DNA from: Erodium maritimum
Taxonomy: Eukaryota; Streptophyta; Magnoliopsida; Geraniales; Geraniaceae
Reading direction: 5' to 3'
Assembly: GCA_963921825.1 (NCBI GenBank)
Contig: OY997593.1
Coordinates: 38,765,111 to 38,829,110, forward strand
Length of the DNA: 64,000 nucleotides
Every line of letters starts with the position of its first letter. Within the stretch, counting starts at the first letter, position 1. The notes beneath the pieces were generated by a model. The model saw only the letters and a list, made by a program, of their open reading frames with translations, had not been told where the DNA came from and did not search any database. Made by a program: the position numbers and the translations under genes. Below, in pieces: positions 23,901-34,966 of the stretch.

Positions 23901-24330
23901 GCATACCACTCTCGGTAACTCTCGGCTCTGCACAGCCGGTACTTCCTCCTCTGCGGACAACGCCGACAGGAGGACCCCACTCTTACTTCCCAGCACGCAC
24001 GTCACCTTTGTACCGCCCACTGTCACTGTCACTCGTCGTCTATAGCAATCGATGTTGGCTCGGTACCTCGACATCCAATCCATACCCAAGATCACATCAA
24101 AGGTAGTCATCCCCAACACGAGAAGATCCCCAGGGCAAGGACAGTCTGCGACTCTAATCTCGCAGGCACGACATACTCTAGTCAACGATGCACCGCCCCC
24201 AACTGGGGTGTCCAGGCATAGAGGTGGGCTCAACGGCTCTAAGCTCAACCCCAACCTCTCGGCACAACCCGACGAAATAAAAGAGTGCGACGCCCCGGTA
24301 TCAAATAAGAATAAAGTCCATAAGTGATAC
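21000..24330 (-). mobile_element. Chromovirus B pol region (protease, RT, RNase H, integrase, chromodomain)
   Basis: Read on the minus strand from about 24330, the region gives a retropepsin-type protease with the DTGASHSF active-site block (near 24300). A Ty3-type reverse transcriptase follows with [10 protein letters not shown] (near 23350), then RNase H with the YCDASG block (near 22915). Next is an integrase with an HHCC zinc region (near 22260-22140) and a DDE core. The C-terminal segment near 21180-21000 is chromodomain-like, with aromatic and acidic residues around VRVQWKHH and STWE. In this family chromodomains are known to steer integration toward heterochromatin, which fits the location in satellite DNA. 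The coding part is almost whole, with about one break. Confidence 0.9.
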
Positions 24331-25814
24331 AATAAACACGTACCCTGGATGGTCTCGCGGTACGTGCTAGGTCCTGGGGCTCTGGAGTCGGTGACTGCAT
24401 AGACTCTCCCCTGCGAGGCCTGCTGCCTCTGACCCGGCGCGCTGGCCGCTGAATACCCGTGACTCTGCTGCTGTCTCGGAATCGGTGCGCTCGTAGAAGG
24501 CTGTGACGGTCTGGACTGCTGACCCTGACGAGGACGTCCCCTGGGCGACTGTACGGTACGCGACTGCTGCGGTCGCTGCGCTGATGTTGCCCTCGACGGC
24601 TCACGGCACCATGCAATGGTGTGCCCAACCTGGCCGCATCGAAAACAGCGGATCTCGTTGGCTCTCGACTCCGTGCCCTGGCTGGTCCGGTTGGTCGCTG
24701 GCCGCGCCGTAGGTACTCCTTCCATCGGGCACTCGCGACGGAAGTGGCCTTGCTGCCCGCAGGTAAAGCACGTCAGCGCCCTCTCTGATGCGACTGGCCC
24801 AACTGCTGCCACTGACCCCCGCTGTCTCGATCCACTCTGATGTGGTGGTGGTCGGAAGGATCCCGCGGTCCTCTGCCTCCGCGAGTCTCGTGAGTCTGAC
24901 GGCCCTGCCCAACTGATCGACCGAGGTCGGACCTCACGGCCCCTGGCTGCATCCCGGATGCCCTGCTCCACTGTAGCCGTGGTGTCCACTAGATCGGTAT
25001 ACTTCCGTATCCTCAAGGCGAGAACCTGGTTCCAGATGCCCAGCCTCAGTCCGTCCTGGAACCGCAGGCAACGGTTCGTCTCGTTCGTCACCATCTCAGG
25101 CGCGAATCTGGCCAAGGCTGTGAACCTGGCCTCGTACTGTGCCACTGTCATCTCTCCCTGCTCCAGGTATAAGAACTGCCGATGTCGTTCCAGTCGAGCC
25201 GACTCGGGAAAGTACTGTGCCATGAATACCTCCTGGAATACGCTGTAGTCGTATCCGACTGTGTCCTTCACCCGCCCCCACCAGTGGTAGGCGCTGTCTC
25301 TCAGCTGATGGGCCGCGAAGGACACTCTCCGACGGCCATCCTCGACACCCAAAGTGTCCAGGTCTCGTGTGACCTGCTCTATCCATCGCTCGGCTAGGTC
25401 GGGATTTGGCTCCCCGACAAAAACAGGTATCCCGAGCTTCAGGAAATCGAGTAGCACTCGGGAGGTAAGATCCTCTGTCTGAGCGGCCCTCATCGGGACT
25501 GCGGCTGCCTCTGGTGCTGGCGAAGCCGACTCTCGGCTGGCGATGACCGCCACCAAACTCTGAACGGTCCTGGTAAGCTCATCCAGGGCAGTCATCACTG
25601 GAGGGTCCGCGACTGGCGGAACACTAGGGGTACCTGCAGATGGCCCCGCATCACTTCTTCCGTCTTCTCCGACGGGAGTGCCCTGTGCCTCCGCGTAGTC
25701 GGCGGGCTCGACGGCTGGCACCCTCCCTGGTGCCCCTGCTGACCGCCCCCGCCGGCCTCGCGTGGGTGCCTGACCCCGTGTTCCTGATGCTCGTCCGCGC
25801 CTTCCGCGAGCCAT
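24331..25814 (-). mobile_element. Chromovirus B gag region
   Basis: This region starts at the first ATG giving the basic N-terminus [11 protein letters not shown] (25814). A Pro/Ala-rich stretch is followed by a retrotransposon gag domain (about residues 130-290; HWWGRVKD and [12 protein letters not shown] blocks). Two CCHC zinc knuckles follow ([14 protein letters not shown] and [14 protein letters not shown]). It is continuous with the protease, so gag and pol form one polyprotein, as usual in this clade. The product would form the particle and bind element RNA. Confidence 0.88.
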
Positions 25815-26467
25815 AATCAGTATCCTCTGCACGGATACACGCAAACGTTCAGTTTGCGAACTCAAATAAAGGCGACAAGTTCAAAAATGCTAACGCTCAC
25901 ACGGTCTAAGTTTACTCTAGCGCGTATAACACTAAAGCGCCACACCGCTCAAGCTAAACACACCTTATATATAATATTAGTATACGAGGCCACACCGACA
26001 TATACCACACAAGCGACGACAAACCAACCAGAGTCGAACCTTGCCCACCGGGCCAACCAAAATCAAACATACGCCCACAGGGCCAATCAAGTTCAAGACA
26101 TGCCAAAAAGGGCCAACAACTTTAAACCTTTTTCCACTCCATTAAAAATCCTCATTTCTTGGCATCAGGTGGTTACAACCCCGCCCAGGCGTCCCCGAAC
26201 TACGTTGTGGCCACTTGATACCAACACCATCACGCTCGACCACAGGAGCGCTCCTGAGTCGAGTCGCGACAGTTTAAAAACGTTTCACGCAGCAACACAC
26301 AAACATTGTGCCAGTAGCCCCGTACTGCACAAGCACAAAACAAAACAGGACTCAAATCCTAACGGGTCTACACCCGAGTTCCGACTTGCGTACCCAATGC
26401 AGGACGGGACTCTACTGACTCGACTCTCCCACCTAATTGACGTGTAGTCCGAGGTGTGAAACCTCGC
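25815..26467 (-). other. Chromovirus B untranslated leader
   Basis: About 650 bp lie between the primer-binding site and the gag start. The stretch is A/C-rich on the plus strand, with runs such as CACCGGGCCAACCAAA repeated in variant form near 26040-26110. I see no gene in it. Confidence 0.75.
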
Positions 26468-26479
26468 GCTCTGATACCA
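26468..26479 (-). other. Primer-binding site of chromovirus B (tRNA-iMet)
   Basis: GCTCTGATACCA on the plus strand is TGGTATCAGAGC on the minus strand, three bases inside the 5' LTR boundary. It is the same primer match as in chromovirus A. Confidence 0.92.
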
Positions 26480-26482
26480 AGC

Positions 26483-29462
26483 TGTCATGCCCCAATTTCA
26501 GCGAACCGAAACTAGGGACGCGAACGTTTAAAAAGTTACAAAACTGAAACCTGTTTTTGATAAATCACCTAAAAAGTCAGTTTAGTTCCACAAAAGAATA
26601 ATATTTACATCTCAAAATAAAAGTCCCACACTTGGACAAAACGAGATACGCGTCTCTAGACTCAAACACCCAGCAACCCGCTTCAAGCTCTTCAAGCTTC
26701 AGAAGCTCACCTAGTCCAGACTACGAACGGTACCTATAGGAAAAGCAGCTAGGGGTGAGCGTTCGCTCACCACCACAGATAACATACAGACTATGGCATA
26801 ATTAGTAGACAAAGCCGATGACACCAACAACGACTCAAGACACCCACACGACCGGTCTTTTCCTCAACTGACTCAACACACGGACACGTTATGTAGACCC
26901 CACACTACGATCGACGACCTCTCCAAGACACGACTGACCACACAATACCAAACAAGATCACAAAGGATCGTAAACCAGCTGCTCAGTAACCAATCTCTGT
27001 ATCCTGCCCTTTCCGATCCCAGTCGGTATAGGCGGTCGACCTGTCGCGCAACTTCCCCTGATCCCAGTCGGGGGGCTAACCCACAACCTCTCCGCTTCAC
27101 CCGATCCTAGTCGGGTGGTTAGCCACACCCGCGCGTCCTTCCCCCGATCCCAGTCGGGGAGCTAGCCCACAACCCCTCCGCTTCTCCCGATCCCAGTCGG
27201 GAGGCTAGCTACACCACACAACCTCCACCAGTAACCAGTAACCAATCACAAACACAAACAAGTTCAAACAGACAGTAACGACACCGGTGACAACTCCACA
27301 GGCACTCAAGGCCAACAAAACACCAACAACCAAACACGAGTTCAACAACCCTACGGGCCCTCATGGCCACCCAAGACACCAACGATAAAGTATGGGTTCA
27401 CAACCCCACGGGCACTCACGACCACTCAAAATACCGAAACGACAACACGGGCTCTCATGGCCACCCAAGACTCAACAATAATTAACACGGGCTCTCAAGG
27501 CCACCCAAACTCAATCAACAAATAACACGGGCTCTCAAGGCCACCCAAACTCAACAACAAACAACACGCAACAACCTCCGGGCATGGTCATATGCCTCCA
27601 GTGAAACAGTTAACGCTAAGTTCTCTGCTCCTACGACACTACTAAGTGTCACATGCACTTTCAGTAATCGCTACGTTCCCGTATCATGCATTTCTAATAT
27701 TCGATATCCTAAATAACCCACGACACCCCGGTGTCACATGCAATTCTACAGTTAACTTTCCCTAGTCAGGGCCGAGATCCGGCTACTTTTCCCTACCTCG
27801 AAAGCAACTCCAGAAGCGCTCCACTAAACCCGAGATGAATCGCAGTCACTCGCCGAGCCTCCCTTTGCCTCGGTCCGCAGCACGATCTAAAAGAACACAG
27901 ATTTAACTCACTTTAAACTAGTACGAACCGGTCGAAAATAAATAACTCAAAGCCCAAAAATAATAACGGTTCCGCTGTTAAGTTAACGGCTACGATTTGT
28001 CCATTTTAAACTTGACAGTTGTCGTTTACACTCGAGCGGGATAAAAGTCGGGTTACGACGGATCGGGTTCGAGCACCCGCGCACCGAACCCAGGTTTGAT
28101 CTAAACCCAGTTTAAACCCCTTTTTAACTTAAAACCGTCGTTGAACTCCCTTGCTTTAATTAATTCCGTCTTTGATTTTAAAACAAAACGGTTTCCTTCC
28201 GTTCGTTTCCAAACTCGATATTTTGGTCCAGAACCCTTATAAAGTCGATTTGATTTCGCTTCCCCCCTTTTTGATTTAACTTAACTCGAGTCTAACCTTA
28301 ATAAACGACTTTCGTTTTTAAAACCCGTTTAACCTAAGCCGATATAGTTTTATCGATAATTAAATTACGTCCAAACGGTACGGATTTAATCTTTAAACTA
28401 ACCCTGATTTCGTTTTACAAACAGTTTGAACCCAACCCATTCGTACTTAAATCTATTCAAAACATAAGAATAATTATATCGATAACTTATATTTTGTCGA
28501 TCTTTACAAAATCAGATTTACACGATTACAACAATCCTTTAAACAACCAGATCTACGTTTTTCTATTCCGTTCCCTTCCATTTCGGGAGCTCCGTTCCAT
28601 CCCGACCAGATTTGAACGAACTCGAGAAAAGGGAAAGCGAAGAAGAAGAACGGTTCTGCTTGGTCCGGCCGACCACCGCCGCCGGTCGGCCGAGCTTCCA
28701 CGGGCCGAGAACTAACCGTGAGGAAACGGTGGCGGCGGTGGACGGCGGTGCACGGCGGCGTCGGCGCGGGTCCGGACGACTCGTCCCGTTCCAGATCTGG
28801 CGAGCTCGCTGGCGACGGAGCTCGGTTCGTGTCTCGGACGGGCAGATCGTTGACGGGAAGAGGGCGGCGGCGCGTTAGGGCTCGGACGGGACGGTGGTGG
28901 ACGGCCTGTTCTTCGGCGGGGACGGGGACGACGGCGTGGGGAGCTCGGTGGCGGACGGTGGCCGGAGCTGGTGAGGAAGACGAAGGAGAAGGATGAGGCA
29001 GCGAGCTCGGGGACGGGGTTGTGTGGCTGACCGGAGCGGTGACGGCGTCGGGACGGAGGAGAAGAGGACGGGACGGTGCACGGCGACGGAGGACCTGGGC
29101 GTGGTCGGACGGAGATGGAAGGGAGACGGCGTGGTGGCTGGAGGAGAGGGAGGTCGGGGTTCGGCTGAGACGTGGCGGCGTGTGGTGGCGATGGGACAGC
29201 GGCCGGAGCTGGTGGGAGGTCGCCGGAGGTGGATGGAGAGGATCGGTTTCGAAGGAGAAGGGAGAGGTGTGGGGGTCGGCTGCGCAGGAGAAGAAGAAGT
29301 GAGGGTTATGGGTTGAAACCCTAAAACAAAGGGTTTTATACCCTGGGCTTGGGCCGGGTCTGCTGGTTTGGGCCGGGTCTGGCCCGCCCGGTCCAGCCCT
29401 TTAATATATATTTTTTTTCCGTTTGCAAATTAATACCTTAACGAAACGAAGCGGGTTTTACA
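26483..29462 (-). mobile_element. Chromovirus B, 5' LTR (type 2)
   Basis: This LTR carries the presumed element promoter at its right end. Its 2.98-kb sequence is about 99% identical to the copy at 18022-20964. In sense order a TATA box lies about 120 bp from the start. Then come a GC-rich leader, an AT-richer middle with GGGAAAAGTAGCCGG, GGCCACCC tandem units, four CCCGATCCCAGTCGGG hairpin units, and the GGTGAGCGAACGCTCACC inverted repeat. U3 would be short and R-U5 very long. Confidence 0.92.
29331..29340 (-). promoter_or_regulatory. TATA box in chromovirus B 5' LTR
   Basis: TATAAAACCC on the minus strand lies about 120 bp inside the LTR start, in the same position as TATAAAGACCC in solo LTR C and TATATAACCC in solo LTR D. 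Position and conservation support a core promoter; the start of transcription is not shown. Confidence 0.6.
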
Positions 29463-29485
29463 ACAACTACATTACAATGTAGTCG
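29463..29485 (+). repeat. Satellite palindrome remnant between two insertions
   Basis: Only the palindrome of one monomer (ACAACTACATTACAATGTAGTCG) remains between chromovirus B on the left and a LINE tail on the right. Two independent insertions therefore landed within about 25 bp of each other. Confidence 0.9.
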
Positions 29486-30644
29486 TTTTTTTTATAAGCT
29501 AAGAATTTTATTAGGCAAGTGTTCTATATGGTTATGGAACAAAGCAAGAAAATAACCAAAAAGATCTTTTCCTCAGACCAATACAGCTCCAAAGAGCAAA
29601 CTAAGAATAGGAAAAACAAGAGTGTATACTTCCTATTCGGGTTCAAACAAGTAAACCGGTTAGAAACCGGAACAGAGGTTAAAGAAAGAACTAGAGTCGG
29701 TTCCTCATAATCCTTGTCCTTTTAACCTTCGGCGTCCTTCTCGAGCGCCAAAGCACAAAGATCAACAGCTTTATGTCCAACTTTCGAACTGTAACTCCAC
29801 TTGCCCGTGCTATCTTTTTTGTAAACGTCCACCACGAAACGCCCCATTTTAACCCCTTTATCAGCATGGGTCCTAGCTCTTGTCTGATAAACAACGATTG
29901 GTTGAGAAATCACCCTCCAGTGGCTCTTCTTTGGGCGTCTACGTCTCTTTGGCTCGGCACTAGATATTGGTTTCTCCAAGGCCTCCTTCCATGGACTTCC
30001 TTCAAAACCGGCTTCCAAAATCGGTGCACCAACCCGAGAATTGTCAGTGAACAAACCAATATCATTCCCAATACGACTAAAAACGGTTTCCAAAGTTGGA
30101 TCTTCACGGGCCAGCGATTGGACCTTGCCGTATGGATCAGAAATTCCACTCAACGCAGGCCCAAAATCCCTTTGATGTAGGCCCAAACCTGCCATATCAG
30201 TAGCCAAACCTGTTATGCATGGGTCCGGCCCAACTTGAAAAGGTGAGCCCAATTTAGCATCCAAACCTCCAGGCCCGTTAACAAGTCCACGCGATTCCAT
30301 CTGAGACAGAGTCGCGCCCGGATAAGATTCTACTGCGTCCGTGATCAACGGGGATAAGGATCCCAACTCTGCAGAAATCGAATTAAACCGATTCGAAATT
30401 GGAATCCCTTTCGATGTCGACATCCCGTGAATCACGGAATCAGCTCCAGAGACGGGTGCGACTGAAACAGGGCATAACAGCTCACCCGCGTCCAGAGGAG
30501 ACACCGACGGAATGGTCGCCGTCGGAGGCCTGGGTACACTGGGAACCTCACGAGGACACTTATGTACCTCACTTGACGTCCGGACAGAATCCCCGGAGCA
30601 ATTTTCCGGTACAACACGCATAACAGAGCGTGGTCTCTGTTCTA
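29486..30644 (-). mobile_element. ORF1-only LINE copy c (5' truncated)
   Basis: A minus-strand element with a short poly(A) (T8 at 29486-29493) starts directly after the satellite palindrome. Its 3' tail shares ATAAGC, AATTTTATTAGG and GTTCTA with the full L1 tail at 34977 onward. ORF1 ends at 29722 and there is no ORF2 between it and the tail. The 5' end stops near 30644 inside ORF1, so the RRM is missing. No clear target duplication is visible. Confidence 0.8.
29722..30621 (-). CDS. LINE ORF1 C-terminal part, open 299 codons (copy c)
   Basis: An uninterrupted frame of 299 codons runs on the minus strand from an ATG at 30621 that is internal to the ancestral ORF1. Most of it is low-complexity Ser/Gly/Pro-rich linker. 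Near the C-terminus come SPWKEALEK, a basic patch RRRRPKK in place of the usual KRGRPKKG, VYQTRARTHADKG, and DSTGKWSYSSKVGHKAVDL. This is the same C-terminal module as in the full L1 ORF1 (about residues 551-620), but the AT-hook core has lost its Gly. It is probably non-functional because it is 5' truncated, although the frame is still open. Confidence 0.6.
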   Translation of the reverse strand: MRVVPENCSGDSVRTSSEVHKCPREVPSVPRPPTATIPSVSPLDAGELLCPVSVAPVSGADSVIHGMSTSKGIPISNRFNSISAELGSLSPLITDAVESYPGATLSQMESRGLVNGPGGLDAKLGSPFQVGPDPCITGLATDMAGLGLHQRDFGPALSGISDPYGKVQSLAREDPTLETVFSRIGNDIGLFTDNSRVGAPILEAGFEGSPWKEALEKPISSAEPKRRRRPKKSHWRVISQPIVVYQTRARTHADKGVKMGRFVVDVYKKDSTGKWSYSSKVGHKAVDLCALALEKDAEG

Positions 30645-31357
30645 CAATAAAAATATATTTTTAGGTCGGGATTAAGATAATTCAAACTTTCATGGTCGTG
30701 ACAATGATACTAGCCTAAAACCATTATTGATGATCAAGTATTACATATACTAGTCATGTCGGTGTTCAAAACGTCGAAAAACCCCCTAAAATGCTCTTTG
30801 TCTACATAGCCTCTACGACACATTGCAATGTAGTTGTAGTTGCAAACTAAAAAAGTAAAAATATATTTTTAGGTCGGTGTTAAGATAATTCAAAATTTCA
30901 TGCTCGGGACATTGATACTAGACTAAAACAATTATTGATGATAAAGTATTACATAAACTAGTTATGTCGGTGTTCAAAAGGTTGAAAAAAACCATGAAAT
31001 GATATCTGCCTACATAGCCTCTATGACTACATTTAATGTAGTCGTAGTTGCAAACTAAAAAAATAAAAATATATTTTTAGGTCGGGGTTAAGATAATTCA
31101 AACTTTCATGCTCGGGACATTGATACTAGCCTAAAACAATTATTTATGATAAAGTATTACATAAAACTAGTTATGTCGATGTCCAAAATGGAGAAAACGT
31201 CGAAAAAAAAACACTAAAATGCTCTCTACCTACATAGCCTCTACGACTACATTGCAATGTAGTCGTAGTTCCAAACAAAAAAAATAAAAATATATTTTTA
31301 GGTCGGGGTAAACATAATTCAAACTTTCATGCTCGGGACATTGATACTAGCCTAAAA
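30645..31357 (+). repeat. Satellite block 4
   Basis: About 3.4 monomers. The GACACATTGCAATG variant near 30811 matches those near 12853 and 34950 at higher-order spacing. The block ends GCCTAAAA, the target duplication of the following LINE. Confidence 0.9.
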
Positions 31358-33171
31358 TTTTTTTTTTTTTTTTTTGATAAGCGAAAAGATTTTCTTAAGC
31401 AAACGTTTTACAAGAAAGTAAAAACGATGCAAGAAAAACGATCCTTAAAAGGACATTTTCCCCAAACCGAAACAAGCATAAAGCCAAACTTAAAAACCAA
31501 AACAGAACAGGGAACAAACAAAACAGAGCACCGCCCTCCTTGCCTACTTCTTATCCGAATTCAAGCAGAGAAACCGGTTAGAAACCAAGACAGGAGTTAC
31601 TTCCAGAATAACCTCAAACTCGCTATCCTCGACGTCCTCCTCAACCATACCTTGCTGCGCGGATTCAAGACCTGTGGAATGGGAAGAAGCCTTTTTCACA
31701 AATCGCTTGCTAAAACTCCACGTACCTTCTTTACTTTGTTTAGCAATATCAATAGTGAAACTTCCCGCATGTCCCCCTTTATCAGCTGATGTTTTGGCTC
31801 TTGTTTGGTAAAAAACAGTTGGAGGAACTGTCTTTTTTTGCTGGCCCTTTTTTGGACGGCCACGCTTCCTTGGAACCTCTAAGGGAATTTGGTTACTCAG
31901 AAGAATGTCTTTCCACGGACTACAGTAACACCCTATTTCCATAGTTGGTTCTCCACCTCGAGGCTGAATGACCTGCGTGTCTGAACCCACGCCCACATCA
32001 ACCGTCGGACCCAAATCAGCACCAATATGTTTAAAAACGTCAAAAAAGCTCGGGTCGATGGCCGACCTTTGAGCACCTAGACCACCACATGGCCCATTAG
32101 CTACCCCAAGTCCACCTTCAATTAAAATCGGGCCAGTTTTTGATCCAAGGCCCACACCATCCGATCCAGAACCCACTCCTCCACGCAACTCTCTCCCGCG
32201 CGAGTGGTTCTCCGAGTGCTGTTGCGTGGGTACAGAGCCCAAACCACAGCCCGTTTCAAGCACACGGGCTTCGACCCGTTGGACAGCACCTCCTTGTGTA
32301 CGGGCTTGAGGCCCAACTTCAGCACAGTCCAAGACGACAACATCGTTTGCGTTCGACTATTCTTCCCCATCGCGTGCTGTAACCGAATCCAACTTGATTG
32401 AATCCACATCAGTTGAATCTCTCAATTCACGCCCAATTGAATCCCTCAAATCACGGGATTAATCAGGACTGGGAAGGGAAAAATTTTGACGCAATATCGG
32501 GACTTTGACTGTGACCTCCTTTTCCAGCATCGCCGGAACAGTAGCCGGCCGCCGAGCTAAGCTGATGAACAGCACGTACCCGTTGTACTTGAAGCCATTG
32601 TAGGTTTCCACAGCTTTTGTAGCAGCTTCTGATGACGAAAAAGCGACAAAACCAAATCTTTTACCACCCCTGTTCACGCGCCTCGGAACAGAGCATGTTG
32701 ATATGTCGACAAAAGCTCCAAAGGTGTGCCGAACCTATTCCTCAGACGATTCGTAGGGTAGATTTCGAATATACACCTCATTTGGAACAACTTCCATAGA
32801 AATCTTCGGACTCCGACGTGCACAGGACACCAAATCGTCCCTCTGAGCTCCTGGCTCCATTGAAGCTTTCGAGTTTGGTTTCTCCCAGGGAACAGAGAGT
32901 CCGGCTGCTACGGGAGTCTCCACATCGATCTCGACTGGGTCTGCTACATCGGATCCCGAACGCCTTTGAGATTTTCCCGCAACTCGTTTTGATCCCTTCG
33001 TAGCCGGTGATGAAGACACTTTCTTCACTACTGTTCCAACCTTAGAACCCTTTGACACACCTGCGACCAAACTACAGTACTCGGCATACAGAGCTAGCAA
33101 GGTGGAACCAAAGGCAGAGAGAGAAAGGGGTTTCGGCATTTTAATTCACATAGCGAATTCAACATCATTTC
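31358..33171 (-). mobile_element. Complete ORF1-only LINE (copy d), HAL1-like
   Basis: A complete 1.81-kb minus-strand element has a poly(A) tail (T18 at 31358-31375) and an 8-bp target duplication, GCCTAAAA, at 31350-31357 and 33172-33179. It has a short 5' leader of about 32 bp, one ORF1-like gene and a 3' tail of about 170 bp (GATAAGCGAAAAGATTTT, then AAAACGATCCTTAAAAGGAC). There is no ORF2, and no seam suggests internal loss, because the copies at 50470-52610 and 29486-30644 have the same structure. The tail resembles that of the full-length L1 at 34967-42120, so mobilisation in trans by L1 reverse transcriptase is a reasonable inference. Confidence 0.85.
31544..33139 (-). pseudogene. RRM/AT-hook ORF1 of ORF1-only LINE (copy d)
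   Basis: One continuous frame of about 531 codons runs from ATG at 33139 to 31544, with three in-frame stops (32735-32737, 32459-32461, 32357-32359) and no frameshift that I can see. Order: N-terminal LSLSAFGSTLLALYAEY block; basic Ser/Lys linker; RRM at about residues 125-200 with RNP2 VYIRNLPYE and RNP1 KRFGFVAF; long acidic/Gly linker; SPWKDILLS; AT-hook PRKRGRPKKG; FYQTRAKTSADKG; FTIDIAKQSKEGTWSFSKRF; acidic tail. The first stop replaces the conserved Trp after SSE in the RRM (SSEDW in copy a), a TGG to TAG change. Family knowledge supports RNA binding by the RRM and minor-groove AT-rich DNA binding by the AT-hook. Confidence 0.8.
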
Positions 33172-34966
33172 GCCTAAAACAATTATAGATGATCAAGTAT
33201 TCCATAAAATAGTTATGTCGGTTTTCAAAATGGTGAAAACGTAGAAAAAACCCTAAAATGCTCTCTGACTACATAGCCTCTTTGACTACATTGCAATGTT
33301 GACGTAGTTGCAAACTAAAAAAAATATTTTTAGGTCGGGGTTCCGATAATTCAATCTTTCATTCTTGGGACATTGATACTAGCCTAAAACAATTATTGAT
33401 GATCAAGTATTACATAAACTAGTTATGTCGGTGTACGAAACAACGAAAACATCGAAAAAAACCCCAAATGTCTCTCTGTCTACCTAGCCTCTACAACTAC
33501 ATTCCAATGTAATCGTAGTTGCAACCTACAAAATAAAAATATATTTTTAGGTCGGGGTTAGGATAATTCAAACTTTCATGCTCGGGACATTGATACTAGC
33601 CTAAAACAGTTATTGATGATAAAGTATTACATAAACTAGTTATGTTGATGTTCAAAACGGTGAAAACATCGAAAAAAGCATAAAATGCTCTCTACCTACA
33701 TAGCTTATACGAGTACATTGCAATGTAGTCGTAGTTGCAAACTAAAAAAAATAAAATATATTTTTAGGTCGGGGTTAAGATAATAGAAACTTTCTTGTTT
33801 GGGAAATTGATACTAGCATAAAACAATTATTGATGATTCAGTTTTACTAATTATGCCGGTGTTCAAAACAACGAAAAAACCCTAAAATGTTGTCTTCCTA
33901 CATAGCCTCTAAGACTACATTGTAATGTAGCCGTAGTTGTAAACTTTAAAAATAAAAAAATATTTTTATGTCGCGGTTATGATAATTCAAACATTCATGC
34001 TTGAGACATTGATACTATCCTAAAACAATTAGTGATGATCAAGTATTACATAACCTAGTTATGTCGGTGTACGAATAAACGAAAACGTCGAAAAAAACCC
34101 CAAATGTCTCTCTGCCTTCCTAGCCTCTACGACTACATTGCAATGTAATCGTAGTTGCAACCTAAAAAATAAAAATATATTTTTAGGTCGGGTCTAAGAT
34201 AATTCAAACTTTCGTGCTCGGGACATTGATACTAGCCTAAAACAGTTATTGATGATCAAGTATTACATAAATTAGTTACATCAGTGTTCAAAAAGTCGAA
34301 AAAACCCAAAAATTCTCTCTGCATACATAGCCTCTACGACTACGTTGAAATGTAGTCGTAGTTGCAAACAAAAATAACGATATATGTTTTTAGGTCGGGG
34401 TAAACATTATTTAAACTTTCATGCTCATGACATTGATACTAGCCTAAAACAATTAGTGATGATCAAGTATTACATATAATAGTTTTATCGGAATAACCCC
34501 AAAATGCTCTCTGCCTACATAGCCTCTACCTCTACATTGCAATGTAGTCGTAGTTGAAAACTAAGAAAATAAAAAATATATTTTGAGGTCGGGGTTAGGA
34601 TAATTCAATCTTTCATGCTCGGTACATTGATACTAGCCTAAAACAGTTATTGATGATCAAGTATTACATAAACTAGTTATATCAGTGTTCAAAAAGTAAA
34701 AAACAAACCCTAAAATGCTCTCTGGCTACATAGCCTCTACAACTACATTGCAATGTAGTCGTAGTTGCAACCTAATAAAATAAAAAAATATTTTTAGGTC
34801 GGGGTTAAGATAATTCAAACTTTCATGCTCGTGACAATGATACTAGCTTAAAACCATTTTTGATGATCAAGTATTACATAAACTAGTTATGTCGGTGTTC
34901 AAATCGTCGAAAAAACCCGTAAAATGCTCTCTGCTTATATAGGCTCTATGACACATTGCAATGTAG
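33172..34966 (+). repeat. Satellite block 5
   Basis: About 8.5 monomers, including the variant order GATTCAGTTTTACTAATTATG (33836), ATTAGTGATGATC (about 34450), CTCGGTACATTG (about 34620) and GACACATTGCAATG (34950). This is the same order as at 14.0-18.0 kb plus 30.8 kb after excision of insertions. The block ends in a palindrome half where the full L1 begins. Confidence 0.93.

Larger units (their letters stand above)
18022..29462 (-). mobile_element. Chromovirus B, nearly whole Tekay/Del-like Ty3/gypsy element
   Basis: This is a complete LTR-to-LTR element of 11.4 kb on the minus strand, flanked by the 5-bp target duplication ACAAC (18017-18021 and 29463-29467). Parts in sense order are the 5' LTR (26483-29462), tRNA-iMet primer-binding site, leader, gag, pol (protease, reverse transcriptase, RNase H, integrase), C-terminal chromodomain-like segment, polypurine tract and 3' LTR (18022-20964). 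By my hand comparison the two LTRs differ by only about 1%, so the insertion is recent, plausibly under about one million years at commonly used plant rates. It looks nearly whole, with about one visible break in the coding part. It sits within the left arm of a satellite palindrome. Confidence 0.95.
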
